From RGIG4079 sp045637505 (GTDB lineage Bacteria; Bacteroidota; Bacteroidia; Bacteroidales; Muribaculaceae), in the NCBI GenBank assembly GCA_045637505.1, contig JAZTZO010000046.1, positions 1 through 64,000 on the forward strand: a stretch of 64,000 bases of DNA, given 5' to 3'. Both the position numbers and the translations under genes were made by a program. The stretch's first letter is position 1, and each line of letters begins with the position of its first letter. The notes under the pieces are model-generated. The model saw only the letters and a list, made by a program, of their open reading frames with translations, ran no database searches and was not told the DNA's origin. Of the stretch, positions 51,855 through 60,977 are shown one piece after another.

Positions 51855-51879
51855 GCAAATCTAAAATTTTTAGATTTGC
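51855..51879. repeat. Perfect 25-base inverted repeat
   Basis: GCAAATCTAAAA (51855-51866), one central T, then its exact complement (51868-51879). It lies between two divergent promoters, so it could be an operator for the GH97 gene or the DUF3857 pair. Confidence 0.55.
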
Positions 51880-52004
51880 ATAGTTTTTCGCAAATTATAA
51901 AATAGATACCTCTTTTTTAACCAAAAAGAAATTCATAAGTCGCAATAATTGCAATCTTTGAAAAATTGAAATGAGTAGAATATCACGATTACTAATATTT
52001 TCGC

Positions 52005-52012
52005 TATCTTTG
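52005..52012 (+). promoter_or_regulatory. Promoter -7 element of the GH97 gene
   Basis: TATCTTTG, 48 bases upstream of the ATG at 52061. Confidence 0.65.
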
Positions 52013-52060
52013 CGTGTAATAATTAGTAATTAAATCTATAAGCCAAAAGAAATATCTATC

Positions 52061-54235
52061 ATGACTTACAATTTCAAAAAACTATGCGTAGCATTGGCAT
52101 TATCGCTTGCAACCACTTCGGTAGCGATGGCCGATGTAAAAGTAGCATCTCCCGACGGGAATATCGTAGTAACATTTGATATTAAAGAGGGACGCCCTGT
52201 TTATTCGGTTGACTATAAAGGAGCACAAGTTGTAGCACCAAGTAATCTTGGTCTTGAACTCGACAGCGAAAATGGTCGCAACGACTTCAGCAGTTTCTCA
52301 ATGGATAAAGCAGGTGCCGACAAACTTTCGCTTTGCACCGGTTTTGAACTAACCGATAGCAAAACTTCTACTTTCAACGAAACATGGACTCCTGTGTGGG
52401 GCGAAGAGACTTCAATCCTCAACAACTATAATGAATTGGCTGCCACTTTAACTCAAAAGGCTTTTGACCGTCACATTGTAGTGCGCTTCCGTGTGTATAA
52501 CGATGGCATGGGATTGCGCTATGAGTTCCCTCAACAAAAAAACCTCAACTATCTTGTAATTAAAGAGGAGAAAACTCAATTTGCCATGACTGGCAACCAC
52601 TACGCTTATTGGATTCCTGGCGACTATGACACCCAAGAGTATGACTACGAAAAGTGCCGTTTAACTGAAATTCGTGGCAAAATGGAGGGATCAATGCGCG
52701 ACAACGCATCTACTACCACTTTCTCGCCAACAGGTGTGCAAACATCACTCCTCATCAAAACCGACAACAACATTTGGCTAAATATACATGAGGCAGCATG
52801 CGTTGACTACGCTACAATGCACCTCAACCTCGACGATAAAAACTTCGTATTTGAGTCATGGCTCACTCCCGACAATCAAGGAAAAAAAGGTTATCTCCAA
52901 ACCCCTTGCACATCGCCATGGCGCACAATTCAAATTACCGACGATGCTCGCAACATTCTTGCTTCGCGCCTTATCCTCAACCTCAACGAGCCATGCAAAA
53001 TTGAGGATACTTCATGGATTAAACCAGTAAAATACATAGGTGTGTGGTGGGAAATGATTACTGGCAAAGGGTCATGGAACTACACCGACGATGTATATTC
53101 GGTGCAACTCGGCAAAACCGATTACACCAAAACAACTCCTAACGGCAAGCACTCGGCTAACAACGAAAAAGTGCGTCGTTATATCGACTTTGCTGCCGAA
53201 CATGGCTTTGACCAAGTTCTCGTTGAAGGTTGGAACGAAGGTTGGGAAGACTGGTTTGGTCAATCAAAAGACTATGTGTTTGACTTCGTAACCCCCTACC
53301 CCGACTTTGATCTCAAAGCGCTTAATGCCTACGCAAAAGAGAAAGGTGTGAAACTCATGATGCACCACGAAACATCATCATCGGTGCGTAACTACGAGCG
53401 TCACCTCGACAAAGCATATCAATTTATGGTTGACAACGGCTATAATTCGGTAAAAAGTGGATATGTGGGCAATATAATTCCTCGTGGCGAATATCACTAC
53501 AGCCAATGGCTCAATAACCACTATCTCTACTGCGTAACCAAAGCTGCCGAATATAAAATTATGGTAAATGCTCACGAAGCAACTCGCCCAACCGGTCTTT
53601 GTCGCACCTACCCCAACTTGCTCGCCAACGAGTCGGCTCGTGGTACTGAATATCAAGCAATGGGTGGCAGCCGCATGAGTCACACTTCTATTCTTCCATT
53701 CACTCGCTTGCAAGGTGGTCCAATGGACTACACTCCTGGCATCTTCGAAATGGATATCACAAAACTTAATCCCAACAACAAGTCAAACATCAAATCAACT
53801 ATCTGTGGGCAGTTGGCTCTATATGTTACAATGTATAGCCCATTGCAAATGGCGTGCGACCTTCCCGAAAACTATGAACGCTTCATGGACGCATTCCAAT
53901 TTATCAAAGATGTGCCTGTTGAATGGGAAAAATCGCTCTACCTCGAAGCCGAGCCAATGGAATATGTAACCATTGCTCGCAAAGACAAAAACTCCGACGA
54001 TTGGTATGTAGGAGGCACAGCCGGTGAAGCCGATCACAACTCGGTAATCAAACTCGATTTCCTCGAAAAAGGCGCAAAATATGAGGCAACAATCTATGCC
54101 GATGCCAAAGATGCCAACAGCACCAATAACCAACAAGCCTACGCCATCACCAAGAAAAAAGTTGATGCAAAATCAACCCTCAAACTCCGTTCAGTAGCTG
54201 GCGGTGGCTTCGCAATCTCAATCAAGAAACTATAA
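52061..54235 (+). CDS. susB: GH97 alpha-glucosidase, SusB-like
   Basis: The 724-residue periplasmic enzyme has a signal peptide ending near VAMA. The N-terminal beta super-sandwich includes KVASPDGNIVVTFDIKEGRP. The barrel carries KLMMHHETSSS (Glu437), VNAHEATRPTG (Glu506) and SARGTEYQAM (Glu530). These carboxylates correspond, shifted by two, to the calcium-site and catalytic Glu residues I recall for Bacteroides SusB, so this is the inverting subfamily acting on alpha-glucosides from starch. It is monocistronic with its own terminator. SusC, SusD and SusA genes are not adjacent. Confidence 0.94.
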   Translation: MTYNFKKLCVALALSLATTSVAMADVKVASPDGNIVVTFDIKEGRPVYSVDYKGAQVVAPSNLGLELDSENGRNDFSSFSMDKAGADKLSLCTGFELTDSKTSTFNETWTPVWGEETSILNNYNELAATLTQKAFDRHIVVRFRVYNDGMGLRYEFPQQKNLNYLVIKEEKTQFAMTGNHYAYWIPGDYDTQEYDYEKCRLTEIRGKMEGSMRDNASTTTFSPTGVQTSLLIKTDNNIWLNIHEAACVDYATMHLNLDDKNFVFESWLTPDNQGKKGYLQTPCTSPWRTIQITDDARNILASRLILNLNEPCKIEDTSWIKPVKYIGVWWEMITGKGSWNYTDDVYSVQLGKTDYTKTTPNGKHSANNEKVRRYIDFAAEHGFDQVLVEGWNEGWEDWFGQSKDYVFDFVTPYPDFDLKALNAYAKEKGVKLMMHHETSSSVRNYERHLDKAYQFMVDNGYNSVKSGYVGNIIPRGEYHYSQWLNNHYLYCVTKAAEYKIMVNAHEATRPTGLCRTYPNLLANESARGTEYQAMGGSRMSHTSILPFTRLQGGPMDYTPGIFEMDITKLNPNNKSNIKSTICGQLALYVTMYSPLQMACDLPENYERFMDAFQFIKDVPVEWEKSLYLEAEPMEYVTIARKDKNSDDWYVGGTAGEADHNSVIKLDFLEKGAKYEATIYADAKDANSTNNQQAYAITKKKVDAKSTLKLRSVAGGGFAISIKKL

Positions 54236-54263
54236 ACAACAATACACATACTCAAATCGCAAG

Positions 54264-54297
54264 AGGACACGGCGTGCCGTGTCCTTTCTGCTTTTTT
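54264..54297 (+). terminator. Terminator after the GH97 gene
   Basis: AGGACACGGC and GCCGTGTCCT pair perfectly around GT, then TTCTGCTTTTTT. Confidence 0.85.
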
Positions 54298-54332
54298 ATA
54301 GATACCCTCTATAGCACAATAGATTTTATGAG

Positions 54333-54363
54333 TTGGTGGGGAATGTGAGGCTTTATATCTTTG
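54333..54363 (+). promoter_or_regulatory. Promoter of the thioredoxin gene
   Basis: TTG at 54333-54335 and TATCTTTG at 54356-54363, 20 bp apart. It lies inside the longest open frame and so excludes its upstream start. Confidence 0.65.
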
Positions 54364-54404
54364 CATCAGAAATGATAAACGATAATAATCAAACTGACAT
54401 AGAT

Positions 54405-54758
54405 ATGAAAGCAAGACATCTTAATTTTGACGAATTTGCAACTCGTGTGGCTAATCCTCACAACTTAAGTAATTGGCAATTTCTTGGTGACCGACCTGCC
54501 ATTGTTGACTTTTACGCGTCATGGTGTGGGCCTTGCAAAATGCTTGCCCCGGTGCTCGACGATGTGGCGCGCGACTACGACGGCAAGGTTGATGTGTATA
54601 AAATCGATGTTGACAAAGAACCAGCATTGGCCAATGCGTTCAAAGTGCGTAGCATACCCACTCTGCTCTTTATACCTCGCGAGAAACTTCCGGTAATATC
54701 GCGTGGAGCAATGAGCAAAAGCGAACTTGTTGAAGCCATAAACTCTCACCTATTGTAA
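54405..54758 (+). CDS. trxA: Thioredoxin
   Basis: 117 residues from ATG 54405 (MKARHLNFDEF); ATG 54372 is a second choice. The frame up to 54333 begins with TTG and runs through the promoter. The active site WCGPCKM lies in IVDFYASWCGPCKMLAPVL, and the cis-Pro is in VRSIPTLLFI. There is no signal peptide, so it is a cytoplasmic disulfide reductant. The central KVDVYKIDVDKEPALANAF is typical of thioredoxin. Confidence 0.95.
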   Translation: MKARHLNFDEFATRVANPHNLSNWQFLGDRPAIVDFYASWCGPCKMLAPVLDDVARDYDGKVDVYKIDVDKEPALANAFKVRSIPTLLFIPREKLPVISRGAMSKSELVEAINSHLL

Positions 54759-55079
54759 TATTTAAACCAACTAATTTTTCCATACAACTAAACTTTCTAT
54801 AGCTGATGCCGAGTGGCATTGGCTCTCGTTTTATATCTGCATCACTCAATAATGGACACGCTCGCCATAAATTTCGGACAAAATGTCATGAAAAATATGG
54901 CAAATTTAAGACAAAAAATATATTAATGTGTATTTTTCACACATATTCTTGGATATTTAAAAAATTGGCATTATCTTTGCAGTGTCATAATTACACAAAG
55001 CCACTAAAGAGGTTATCACATTCTCTTTTTGAATAGGCTTTATTTAATTCGTTTATCAACTCTTAAAATCTAAAAAGTT
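54759..55079. other. 321-base intergenic region
   Basis: Between trxA and the vWA gene I see no ORF and no clear terminator. The only definite element is the vWA promoter at 54949-54979. Confidence 0.5.
54949..54979 (+). promoter_or_regulatory. Promoter of the vWA fusion gene
   Basis: TTG at 54949-54951 and TATCTTTG at 54972-54979 with 20 bp spacing, leaving a leader of about 95 bases. Confidence 0.65.
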
Positions 55080-56276
55080 ATGTATTTTAGCAAATTATTT
55101 GGATCCAAAAAGAAAGAAAACTCACAACCCACACTCGAACAAAACCCTCAAAAAGAATCTCAACAAGAATCAGAAGAAAACTCACAACCCGAACAAACCA
55201 CACAAAAAATGAACAAAGCACAAATTTACAACCTCATCATCGTTGATGAAAGTGGTTCGATGTCGCATTTAAGCCAAGCCACCCTCTCAGGCATCAACGA
55301 AACAATCGACACTATCAAAAATGCGCAAAAGGAGTTTGCCGACACTCAATCGCATTTCATCACCCTTGTAACATTTGACAAAGGTGTCAATACAAACATT
55401 CGATATCATTACAATAATGAGCCTATTGACAATGTGCCAACCTTTACAAACTACCAACCTCGTGGTTGCACCCCCTTATATGACACAATGGGGCATACAC
55501 TAACATCGTTATACAATAAAATCAACAGCGATGAAAACGCTACAGCCGTGGTGACAGTCTTGACCGATGGCTTAGAGAATGCTTCATGCAAGTGGAATGC
55601 CGCATCGTTGCGCAACCTCATCAATCAATTAAAAGAGCAAGGTTGGTCATTCTCATATATGGGTTCGGCTCACAATGTAAAAGATGTGGCCGACTTGTTA
55701 TCGATTGACAATGTAATGGAATTTAGCCACGACAATCTTGGCGCAGGAAACACATGGGAATATGAACGCTCATCACGCATCGCCTATTTCAAAAAAATGG
55801 ATGCAATGTACGATAAAGGCTTTTCGTCAAAAGAAGAACGAATCATGCATTTGAAACAATATGCCAAGGAATATCATGGCAACAGAGTAACTCCAGAGTA
55901 CATTGACCATCTTGCCCCCAATGAAGTATTTGTATTTGGCAGCAATGCCAACGGCAATCACAATGGAGGCGCCGCTTTACACGCACTACATCTCTTCGGT
56001 GCTATCATGGGACAAGGTGAAGGTCTTCAAGGGAACAGTTATGCAATCCCCACCACCGGCATCTCGTATGATGAACTCGGTGAGGCAATCTGTCGATTCA
56101 CTGAATTTGCCGCGCAACACCCCGAAACACATTTTTATGTAACTCGCATAGGCTGTGGCAATGCGGGATATTCAGTAAAAGAAGTTGCACCTCACTTCAA
56201 GCGTTGCATGCTCATGGAAAATGTAAGCCTTCCCGAAGATTTTTGGGCAATTTTAGGCCTCAAAATGAAGTTCTAA
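55080..56276 (+). CDS. vWA-domain protein fused to a phage-type (A1S_2505-like, macro-domain-like) C-terminal domain
   Basis: 398 residues without a signal peptide. The first 45 are Gln/Glu-rich and repetitive (ENSQP occurs twice). A von Willebrand A domain (about 46-215) has a MIDAS: DESGSMS, Thr in PRGCTPLYDTMG, and VLTDGLENAS. A helical linker leads to about residues 275-398, starting NEVFVFGSNANGNHNGGAA and including TRIGCGNAGYSVKEVAPHF. This resembles a domain I know mainly from phage-encoded, A1S_2505-type proteins with macro-domain-like glycine loops. The gene has its own promoter and terminator and no operon partner. The fusion suggests a cytoplasmic metal-dependent adaptor with a nucleotide- or ADP-ribose-binding part (inference). 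Confidence 0.75.
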   Translation: MYFSKLFGSKKKENSQPTLEQNPQKESQQESEENSQPEQTTQKMNKAQIYNLIIVDESGSMSHLSQATLSGINETIDTIKNAQKEFADTQSHFITLVTFDKGVNTNIRYHYNNEPIDNVPTFTNYQPRGCTPLYDTMGHTLTSLYNKINSDENATAVVTVLTDGLENASCKWNAASLRNLINQLKEQGWSFSYMGSAHNVKDVADLLSIDNVMEFSHDNLGAGNTWEYERSSRIAYFKKMDAMYDKGFSSKEERIMHLKQYAKEYHGNRVTPEYIDHLAPNEVFVFGSNANGNHNGGAALHALHLFGAIMGQGEGLQGNSYAIPTTGISYDELGEAICRFTEFAAQHPETHFYVTRIGCGNAGYSVKEVAPHFKRCMLMENVSLPEDFWAILGLKMKF

Positions 56277-56387
56277 TCTCAACATATGGAATCACGGATA
56301 TTCATAACACACAGCCTATTTCAGAAAAATGGGCAACACGATGCAAAATAGCATACTTATAAAGCACACACATATCTTAATCTAATG

Positions 56388-56427
56388 AAATAGCGATAGC
56401 ACGCAAAGTGTTGTCGCTATTTTTTTG
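56388..56427 (+). terminator. Terminator after the vWA gene
   Basis: Imperfect 15-base arms (AAATAGCGA... and ...TCGCTATTT), then TTTTT. Confidence 0.75.
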
Positions 56428-56460
56428 TTCGCTCCTTTTTAATAATTCTACAATTCATAT

Positions 56461-56468
56461 TACATTTG
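56461..56468 (+). promoter_or_regulatory. Possible -7 element directly before the MBL gene
   Basis: TACATTTG ends only 4 bases before the ATG at 56473. If active, the transcript would be leaderless or nearly so. Confidence 0.35.
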
Positions 56469-56472
56469 CATT

Positions 56473-57285
56473 ATGAAATTGCAAGTATTAGTTGATAATA
56501 GCCCCGGAGGGAATGAGGGGTTGATGACTGAGCATGGGTTTGCGCTGTGGATGGAGGTTGATGGGCAGCAGTGGCTCATCGACACTGGTGAGAGTGATGC
56601 GTTTGCTCAAAATGCATCACATCTTGGCATCAACATTGCCGAGATTGACAATCTTGTTTTATCACATGGGCATCGCGACCATTGTGGGGGATTAGAGACA
56701 TTTCTATCTCTTAACTCTAAAACCAGAATCTACCTATCGGCCAATATTGAGTGTAATCATTACTATTCAACTCGTCGAGGTGCGAAACGCGACATTTCAC
56801 TCAACCATTCTTTGATTCAAAGTAATTCACATCGGTTCATTTATGTTAAACACAATATTTCGTTGAGCGACAATGTAAGCATCATTTCCACAATCCCTCA
56901 CAAACATCCTCTCCCTCAAGCAAATGCCACATTATTAAAAAATGACTTGCTCGATGATTTCAACCACGAAATAGTTGTTGCCGTCAACACCCTACATGGA
57001 TTGGTAATCATCTCACCATGTTCACACAATGGGCTGCTTAACACTATGGAGGCATGCTCGCATTTGGGCAACATTTCTCATTACATTGGCGGCACGCATC
57101 TTATTGATGATTTTGAGAGTAAGGATGAATTACGCGCTTTAGCCACAACAATAAAACAATGTTACCCCTCCCTCACTTTAATATCAGGACACTGCACCGG
57201 CGAGGGTGCTAAAAACATGTTCCACGAGGTATTGGAGCAAAATTACATCAATTTTCACACCGGTTTTTGGTTGATTTTTAAATAA
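56473..57285 (+). CDS. Metallo-beta-lactamase-fold hydrolase (COG1237 type)
   Basis: The 270-residue protein starts with MKLQVLVDNSPGG, a typical first strand. It has the zinc-binding motif LVLSHGHRDHCGGLE (HxHxDH, about residues 62-76), a second His region SPCSHNGLLN, GGTHLIDD and SGHCTGEGA. The late HCTGE motif marks the COG1237 group, relatives of a dihydropterin-ribofuranosylaminobenzene phosphate synthase of archaea; the bacterial members have no firm function. It is cytoplasmic. The next gene's promoter overlaps its stop region. Confidence 0.85.
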   Translation: MKLQVLVDNSPGGNEGLMTEHGFALWMEVDGQQWLIDTGESDAFAQNASHLGINIAEIDNLVLSHGHRDHCGGLETFLSLNSKTRIYLSANIECNHYYSTRRGAKRDISLNHSLIQSNSHRFIYVKHNISLSDNVSIISTIPHKHPLPQANATLLKNDLLDDFNHEIVVAVNTLHGLVIISPCSHNGLLNTMEACSHLGNISHYIGGTHLIDDFESKDELRALATTIKQCYPSLTLISGHCTGEGAKNMFHEVLEQNYINFHTGFWLIFK

Positions 57286-57299
57286 AATCACTAACTTTG
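57266..57299 (+). promoter_or_regulatory. Promoter of the GHL10 gene
   Basis: TTTG at 57266-57269, or TTG at 57271-57273, precedes TAACTTTG at 57292-57299 by 22 or 18 bp. It overlaps the end of the MBL gene. Confidence 0.65.
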
Positions 57300-57370
57300 C
57301 CCAAATGTTATCCCTTACAAAGGGATATGCCCTCATAACAATTTGATTATATTAACCTTAAATACAAATT

Positions 57371-60300
57371 ATGAATTCGAAAATTACTCGACTCCTCGCT
57401 ACGGTGTTGTTAGCAACAGCAATCGTAGGTAATGCATTTGCAGCCAATCCTAAACGCGAAATGCGCTCAACATGGCTCACATTAGTTTCTAACATTGACT
57501 GGCCTTCAACCAAAGGCACAAGTGCATCAGCACAAGAAAAGCAAAAACAAGAATTAATCGCCTATCTCGACAATCTTGAAGACCTCAACATGACTTCAAC
57601 TTGTCTTCACATCCGCACAATGGGTGATGCTGCATATCCATCGGAATATGCACCTTGGTCAAGCTATATTTCTGGTACTCGTGGTGTAAGCCCAGGTTGG
57701 GACCCCTTGGCGTTTTTCGTTGAAGAATGTCACAAGCGTGGCATTGAAGCATATGTGTGGTTGAACCCTTATCGCTGGAGTAGTAGCGGTTTGAATTCTT
57801 GGTCAACCGAAAAAGACTTAGAATGGAAAAACAAAGATATGCTCATCGTGGGCGACAATGGTACTTATGTAACATTCAATCCCGCGCTCAAAGAAACTCG
57901 CGAACTCATCGTAAATGTGATTAAAGAAATCGTTAGCAATTATGCTATTGATGGTATGTTGTTTGACGACTATTTCTACCCAAGTGGTGGTACAACCGAA
58001 GGCACAAGCGCTCCCGACTACGATGACTATAAAGCAAGTGGCACAACAATGTCAATAGGCGATTGGCGTCGTCGTAATGTTAACGACATGGTTGCCGACT
58101 GTTACAACACTATTAAAGAATTACGCCCCGATGTGCGATTTGGTATCGGTCCTGCCGGTGTATCAAGCAAATCAGCAAGTTTATATGGTCTTCCTTCACT
58201 TTCTTCATATGGTTCAAGTGCCAGCGACTGGCAATATGCTCAAATATATTGTGACCCATTGACATGGATGAAAGAAGGAACAGTTGATTTTATTTCTCCT
58301 CAACTTTATTGGGAAACAACACACTCAACCAATGGATATGAAGAATTGACTCATTGGTGGAGCGATGCAGCCGACAAGTTAAACTGTCACTACTATGCAA
58401 GTCAAGCCTCTTATAAGATTACTAATTCGGGATGGGGCATCAATGAAATGATTAAACAAGTAGAGCACAACCGTACTCATATGAACAACAACAATTGTGG
58501 TAGCATTTATTACAATGCAAGTTCATTCAAGAGTCAAATGAGTTCACTTAAAAATAATGTGTATTCAACTCCTGCTCTAACTCCCGAAATTACTTGGAAG
58601 AAAGGTGACAATTATAGCGCTGTATCTAATTTGAAATACAACAACGGTACATTGACATGGGACGCAACAAAGAATGGCAATGCAATCATTCGTTACACAG
58701 TTTATGCAATGCCTATGTCGGTAACTATCGACCAAGCAAAAGCAGCCGATGGCGACGGATTTGATGTGCAATATCTTCAAAAAGTTGTTTATGGTACATC
58801 ATACACACTCGATAGCAGCAAGCAATCAAACTACTGGTATGTAGTTAATGTATTTGACGGCTATGGTCATGAGCATGAATCGGCTATCGTCAACTACCCC
58901 GAAGGTGATTCAGAAGTTGCTACACTCATTTCTCCAGTCAAAGGTGCAACAACCTCTTGGACCCAAGAATTTAAATGGAGTGCAGTGTCAGATGCAACTT
59001 TCACTCTTGAAATTTCAGACAATGCGACATTCTCAACTATTGTATTGCAAGAAAAAGGTATCACTACCAATTTGGCAACTATCGACTTGGGTGATCTTGA
59101 ATCAACCAAAACTTATTATTGGAGAATTCGCACATCTCAAACCAACAAACTTGAATCAGTAAGTAAAGTAGAATCATTCGTAACAGCTACTCGCCCATCT
59201 GCCCCCAAAACAGCACTCATTTCACCAAATGACGAAGCTGAATTTGAAGAAGATTTCACTTTCTCTTGGAGCGAAGTAGAATGCGACGAATATACTATCC
59301 AAATTTCAGGGCAACAAGATTTCGCCAACATTCTTTACAAGAAAACAACTGCCGACACTTCTCTCCCATTCGCCATCTCTACATTGGGCAAAGGCACATT
59401 CTATTGGAGAGTTATCACTTCGGGCAAAGCTATGACCGACACTTATTCAGATGTACGCTCATTCACTATCACAAAGATTTCTGTTGGAAACTTCGAGCCT
59501 GGATACTCAATCAAGATTGACAAAGACAATGATTCATATGAAAAAGTGGGCAACCTCTCTATCAATAGCGTATGGTTCCGCTCTATTCACAATGATTACA
59601 AAAACATCACATTTGGCGAAAACGGCTCACTCAACCGTTCGTTCTGCGTAGTGGGCAACACTGTTTATATGGTAGGTCGCTCTGAAAACTCTACAGGAGC
59701 CAACATCTACCTACGCAAATTTGATGGCACTACAGGTGAAATTATAGGTGACATCACTCTTGGCAACGAAGGCAAGGTTGCATACTACCCTGCCAATAGC
59801 GTTGTAAAAGACTCAAAAGGCAATATATGCATCGCTAACCTCTCACTCAACATCAAATCTACCCCTATCAAGTTACACCAAGTTGATCTTGAAACAGGAG
59901 AATTGACCGAGGTGGCATCATTGACTTATAGCAATTCGACCTCTCGTTGCGACCACATCACATTAACAGGCGATGTCTCTACAGGAAACTTCACTGTATA
60001 TGCAGGTTTTTCAAAAGCAAAAGTTGTAGTTCGTTGGAATTACGAAAATGGAGCTCAAAAATCACAAGAGGTTTGCTCACTCACTCTCAATCCTTCGAGC
60101 GTGTCTGCTCTTGGCATTGCTCCTCGCATTATCTTGATTGACGACAATTCATTCCTCATTCGTGGTGGTGATACCGAATGGGCTCGCTACAATTTCTCAT
60201 CGGGCAAAGTTGTTGACTCATTCAACAATAACACCCCTCTCAAGCCTATCGCTGGAGAAGCTAATGGTGGCACATGGTTTACTCTCAATGGTGCAAACTA

Positions 60301-60700
60301 CTTTGTTTATCCATATGCCGACTGGACCGACCCTGTAGGTCACCAATTTAACATTGCAAAAACCGACGATGACTTCTCATTCACATCAATGGAATTGATG
60401 TGGACATTCCCTAAAGATGGTATGGGCAACATTGAAAGCACTACTTTCCAAGCCGATGCCGACTATGTACAATTAGATGCTGCTCGCGTGATGTTGTATG
60501 TATTCGTTCCTGGCAACGGATTATGTGCTTATGAAATCGTTGACAATGCAGCAAGTGGTGTTGAAGGCATTGCAATCGATAGCAAAGCTGTTGAAGTAGC
60601 ACGCTATGACATTCATGGTCGCCGACTCACTCAACCCACAAGTGGCATCAACATCGTTAAATATAGCGACGGAAGTGCACGAAAAGTTATCGTAAAATAA
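57371..60700 (+). CDS. Secreted GHL10-family (glycosyl-hydrolase-like 10) multidomain protein
   Basis: 1109 residues with a signal peptide (through NAFA). The GHL10/UPF0748-type barrel (PF02638, about 25-390) shows EMRSTWLTLVSNIDWPS, CLHIRTMGDAAYPSEYAPWS, GIEAYVWLNPYRW, DGMLFDDYFYPSGG, and VDFISPQLYWETTH. Relatives include DigH, which cleaves denuded peptidoglycan glycan strands. Two or three fibronectin/Ig-like domains follow (about 410-690), then a propeller-like module (about 700-1070) resembling the C-terminal halves of the 6364 and 10232 products. The tail ARYDIHGRRLTQPTSGINIV ending KVIVK is a type IX-like sorting domain. Polysaccharide or peptidoglycan cleavage at the cell surface is likely. 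Confidence 0.85.
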   Translation: MNSKITRLLATVLLATAIVGNAFAANPKREMRSTWLTLVSNIDWPSTKGTSASAQEKQKQELIAYLDNLEDLNMTSTCLHIRTMGDAAYPSEYAPWSSYISGTRGVSPGWDPLAFFVEECHKRGIEAYVWLNPYRWSSSGLNSWSTEKDLEWKNKDMLIVGDNGTYVTFNPALKETRELIVNVIKEIVSNYAIDGMLFDDYFYPSGGTTEGTSAPDYDDYKASGTTMSIGDWRRRNVNDMVADCYNTIKELRPDVRFGIGPAGVSSKSASLYGLPSLSSYGSSASDWQYAQIYCDPLTWMKEGTVDFISPQLYWETTHSTNGYEELTHWWSDAADKLNCHYYASQASYKITNSGWGINEMIKQVEHNRTHMNNNNCGSIYYNASSFKSQMSSLKNNVYSTPALTPEITWKKGDNYSAVSNLKYNNGTLTWDATKNGNAIIRYTVYAMPMSVTIDQAKAADGDGFDVQYLQKVVYGTSYTLDSSKQSNYWYVVNVFDGYGHEHESAIVNYPEGDSEVATLISPVKGATTSWTQEFKWSAVSDATFTLEISDNATFSTIVLQEKGITTNLATIDLGDLESTKTYYWRIRTSQTNKLESVSKVESFVTATRPSAPKTALISPNDEAEFEEDFTFSWSEVECDEYTIQISGQQDFANILYKKTTADTSLPFAISTLGKGTFYWRVITSGKAMTDTYSDVRSFTITKISVGNFEPGYSIKIDKDNDSYEKVGNLSINSVWFRSIHNDYKNITFGENGSLNRSFCVVGNTVYMVGRSENSTGANIYLRKFDGTTGEIIGDITLGNEGKVAYYPANSVVKDSKGNICIANLSLNIKSTPIKLHQVDLETGELTEVASLTYSNSTSRCDHITLTGDVSTGNFTVYAGFSKAKVVVRWNYENGAQKSQEVCSLTLNPSSVSALGIAPRIILIDDNSFLIRGGDTEWARYNFSSGKVVDSFNNNTPLKPIAGEANGGTWFTLNGANYFVYPYADWTDPVGHQFNIAKTDDDFSFTSMELMWTFPKDGMGNIESTTFQADADYVQLDAARVMLYVFVPGNGLCAYEIVDNAASGVEGIAIDSKAVEVARYDIHGRRLTQPTSGINIVKYSDGSARKVIVK

Positions 60701-60721
60701 CGCAACATTTAATCATTAAAT

Positions 60722-60760
60722 AAACAAAGGCTACCGATATCGGTGGCCTTTGTTTGTTTT
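60722..60760 (+). terminator. Terminator after the GHL10 gene
   Basis: 17-base arms (AAACAAAGGCTACCGAT and near-complement) form a long hairpin, then GTTTT. Confidence 0.85.
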
Positions 60761-60775
60761 AGGCCGTGAGTTTCT

Positions 60776-60829
60776 AATGTTACTAACGACCTTAACGACT
60801 CTAATGCCCTTAATGTCTCAAATGAATTA
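60776..60829. repeat. Array of six degenerate 9-bp repeats (array 3)
   Basis: In-phase 9-mers AATGTTACT, AACGACCTT, AACGACTCT, AATGCCCTT, AATGTCTCA, AATGAATTA follow the same ARNGNCNNT pattern as the arrays at 19511 and 20229, more than 40 kb away. Confidence 0.65.
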
Positions 60830-60917
60830 CTCGCCTTAGATGGGCTACATCAAGGCAATAGAAGAATAAAACGCAAAATAATTCTCAACTCTACATTCTC
60901 AATTCTCAATTATTTTG

Positions 60918-60925
60918 TATCTTTG
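60918..60925 (+). promoter_or_regulatory. Promoter -7 element of the topoisomerase gene
   Basis: TATCTTTG, 52 bases upstream of the ATG at 60978. Confidence 0.65.
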
Positions 60926-60977
60926 TAGTTGATGAAAAATCATCATACATAGACCAATAAATACACCTCTCTTAAAC

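Larger units (their letters stand above)
51739..52060. other. 322-base divergent intergenic region
   Basis: It contains the minus-strand promoter of the DUF3857 pair (51770-51800), a 25-base perfect palindrome (51855-51879) and the plus-strand promoter of the GH97 gene (52005-52012). No ORF is convincing. Confidence 0.55.
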
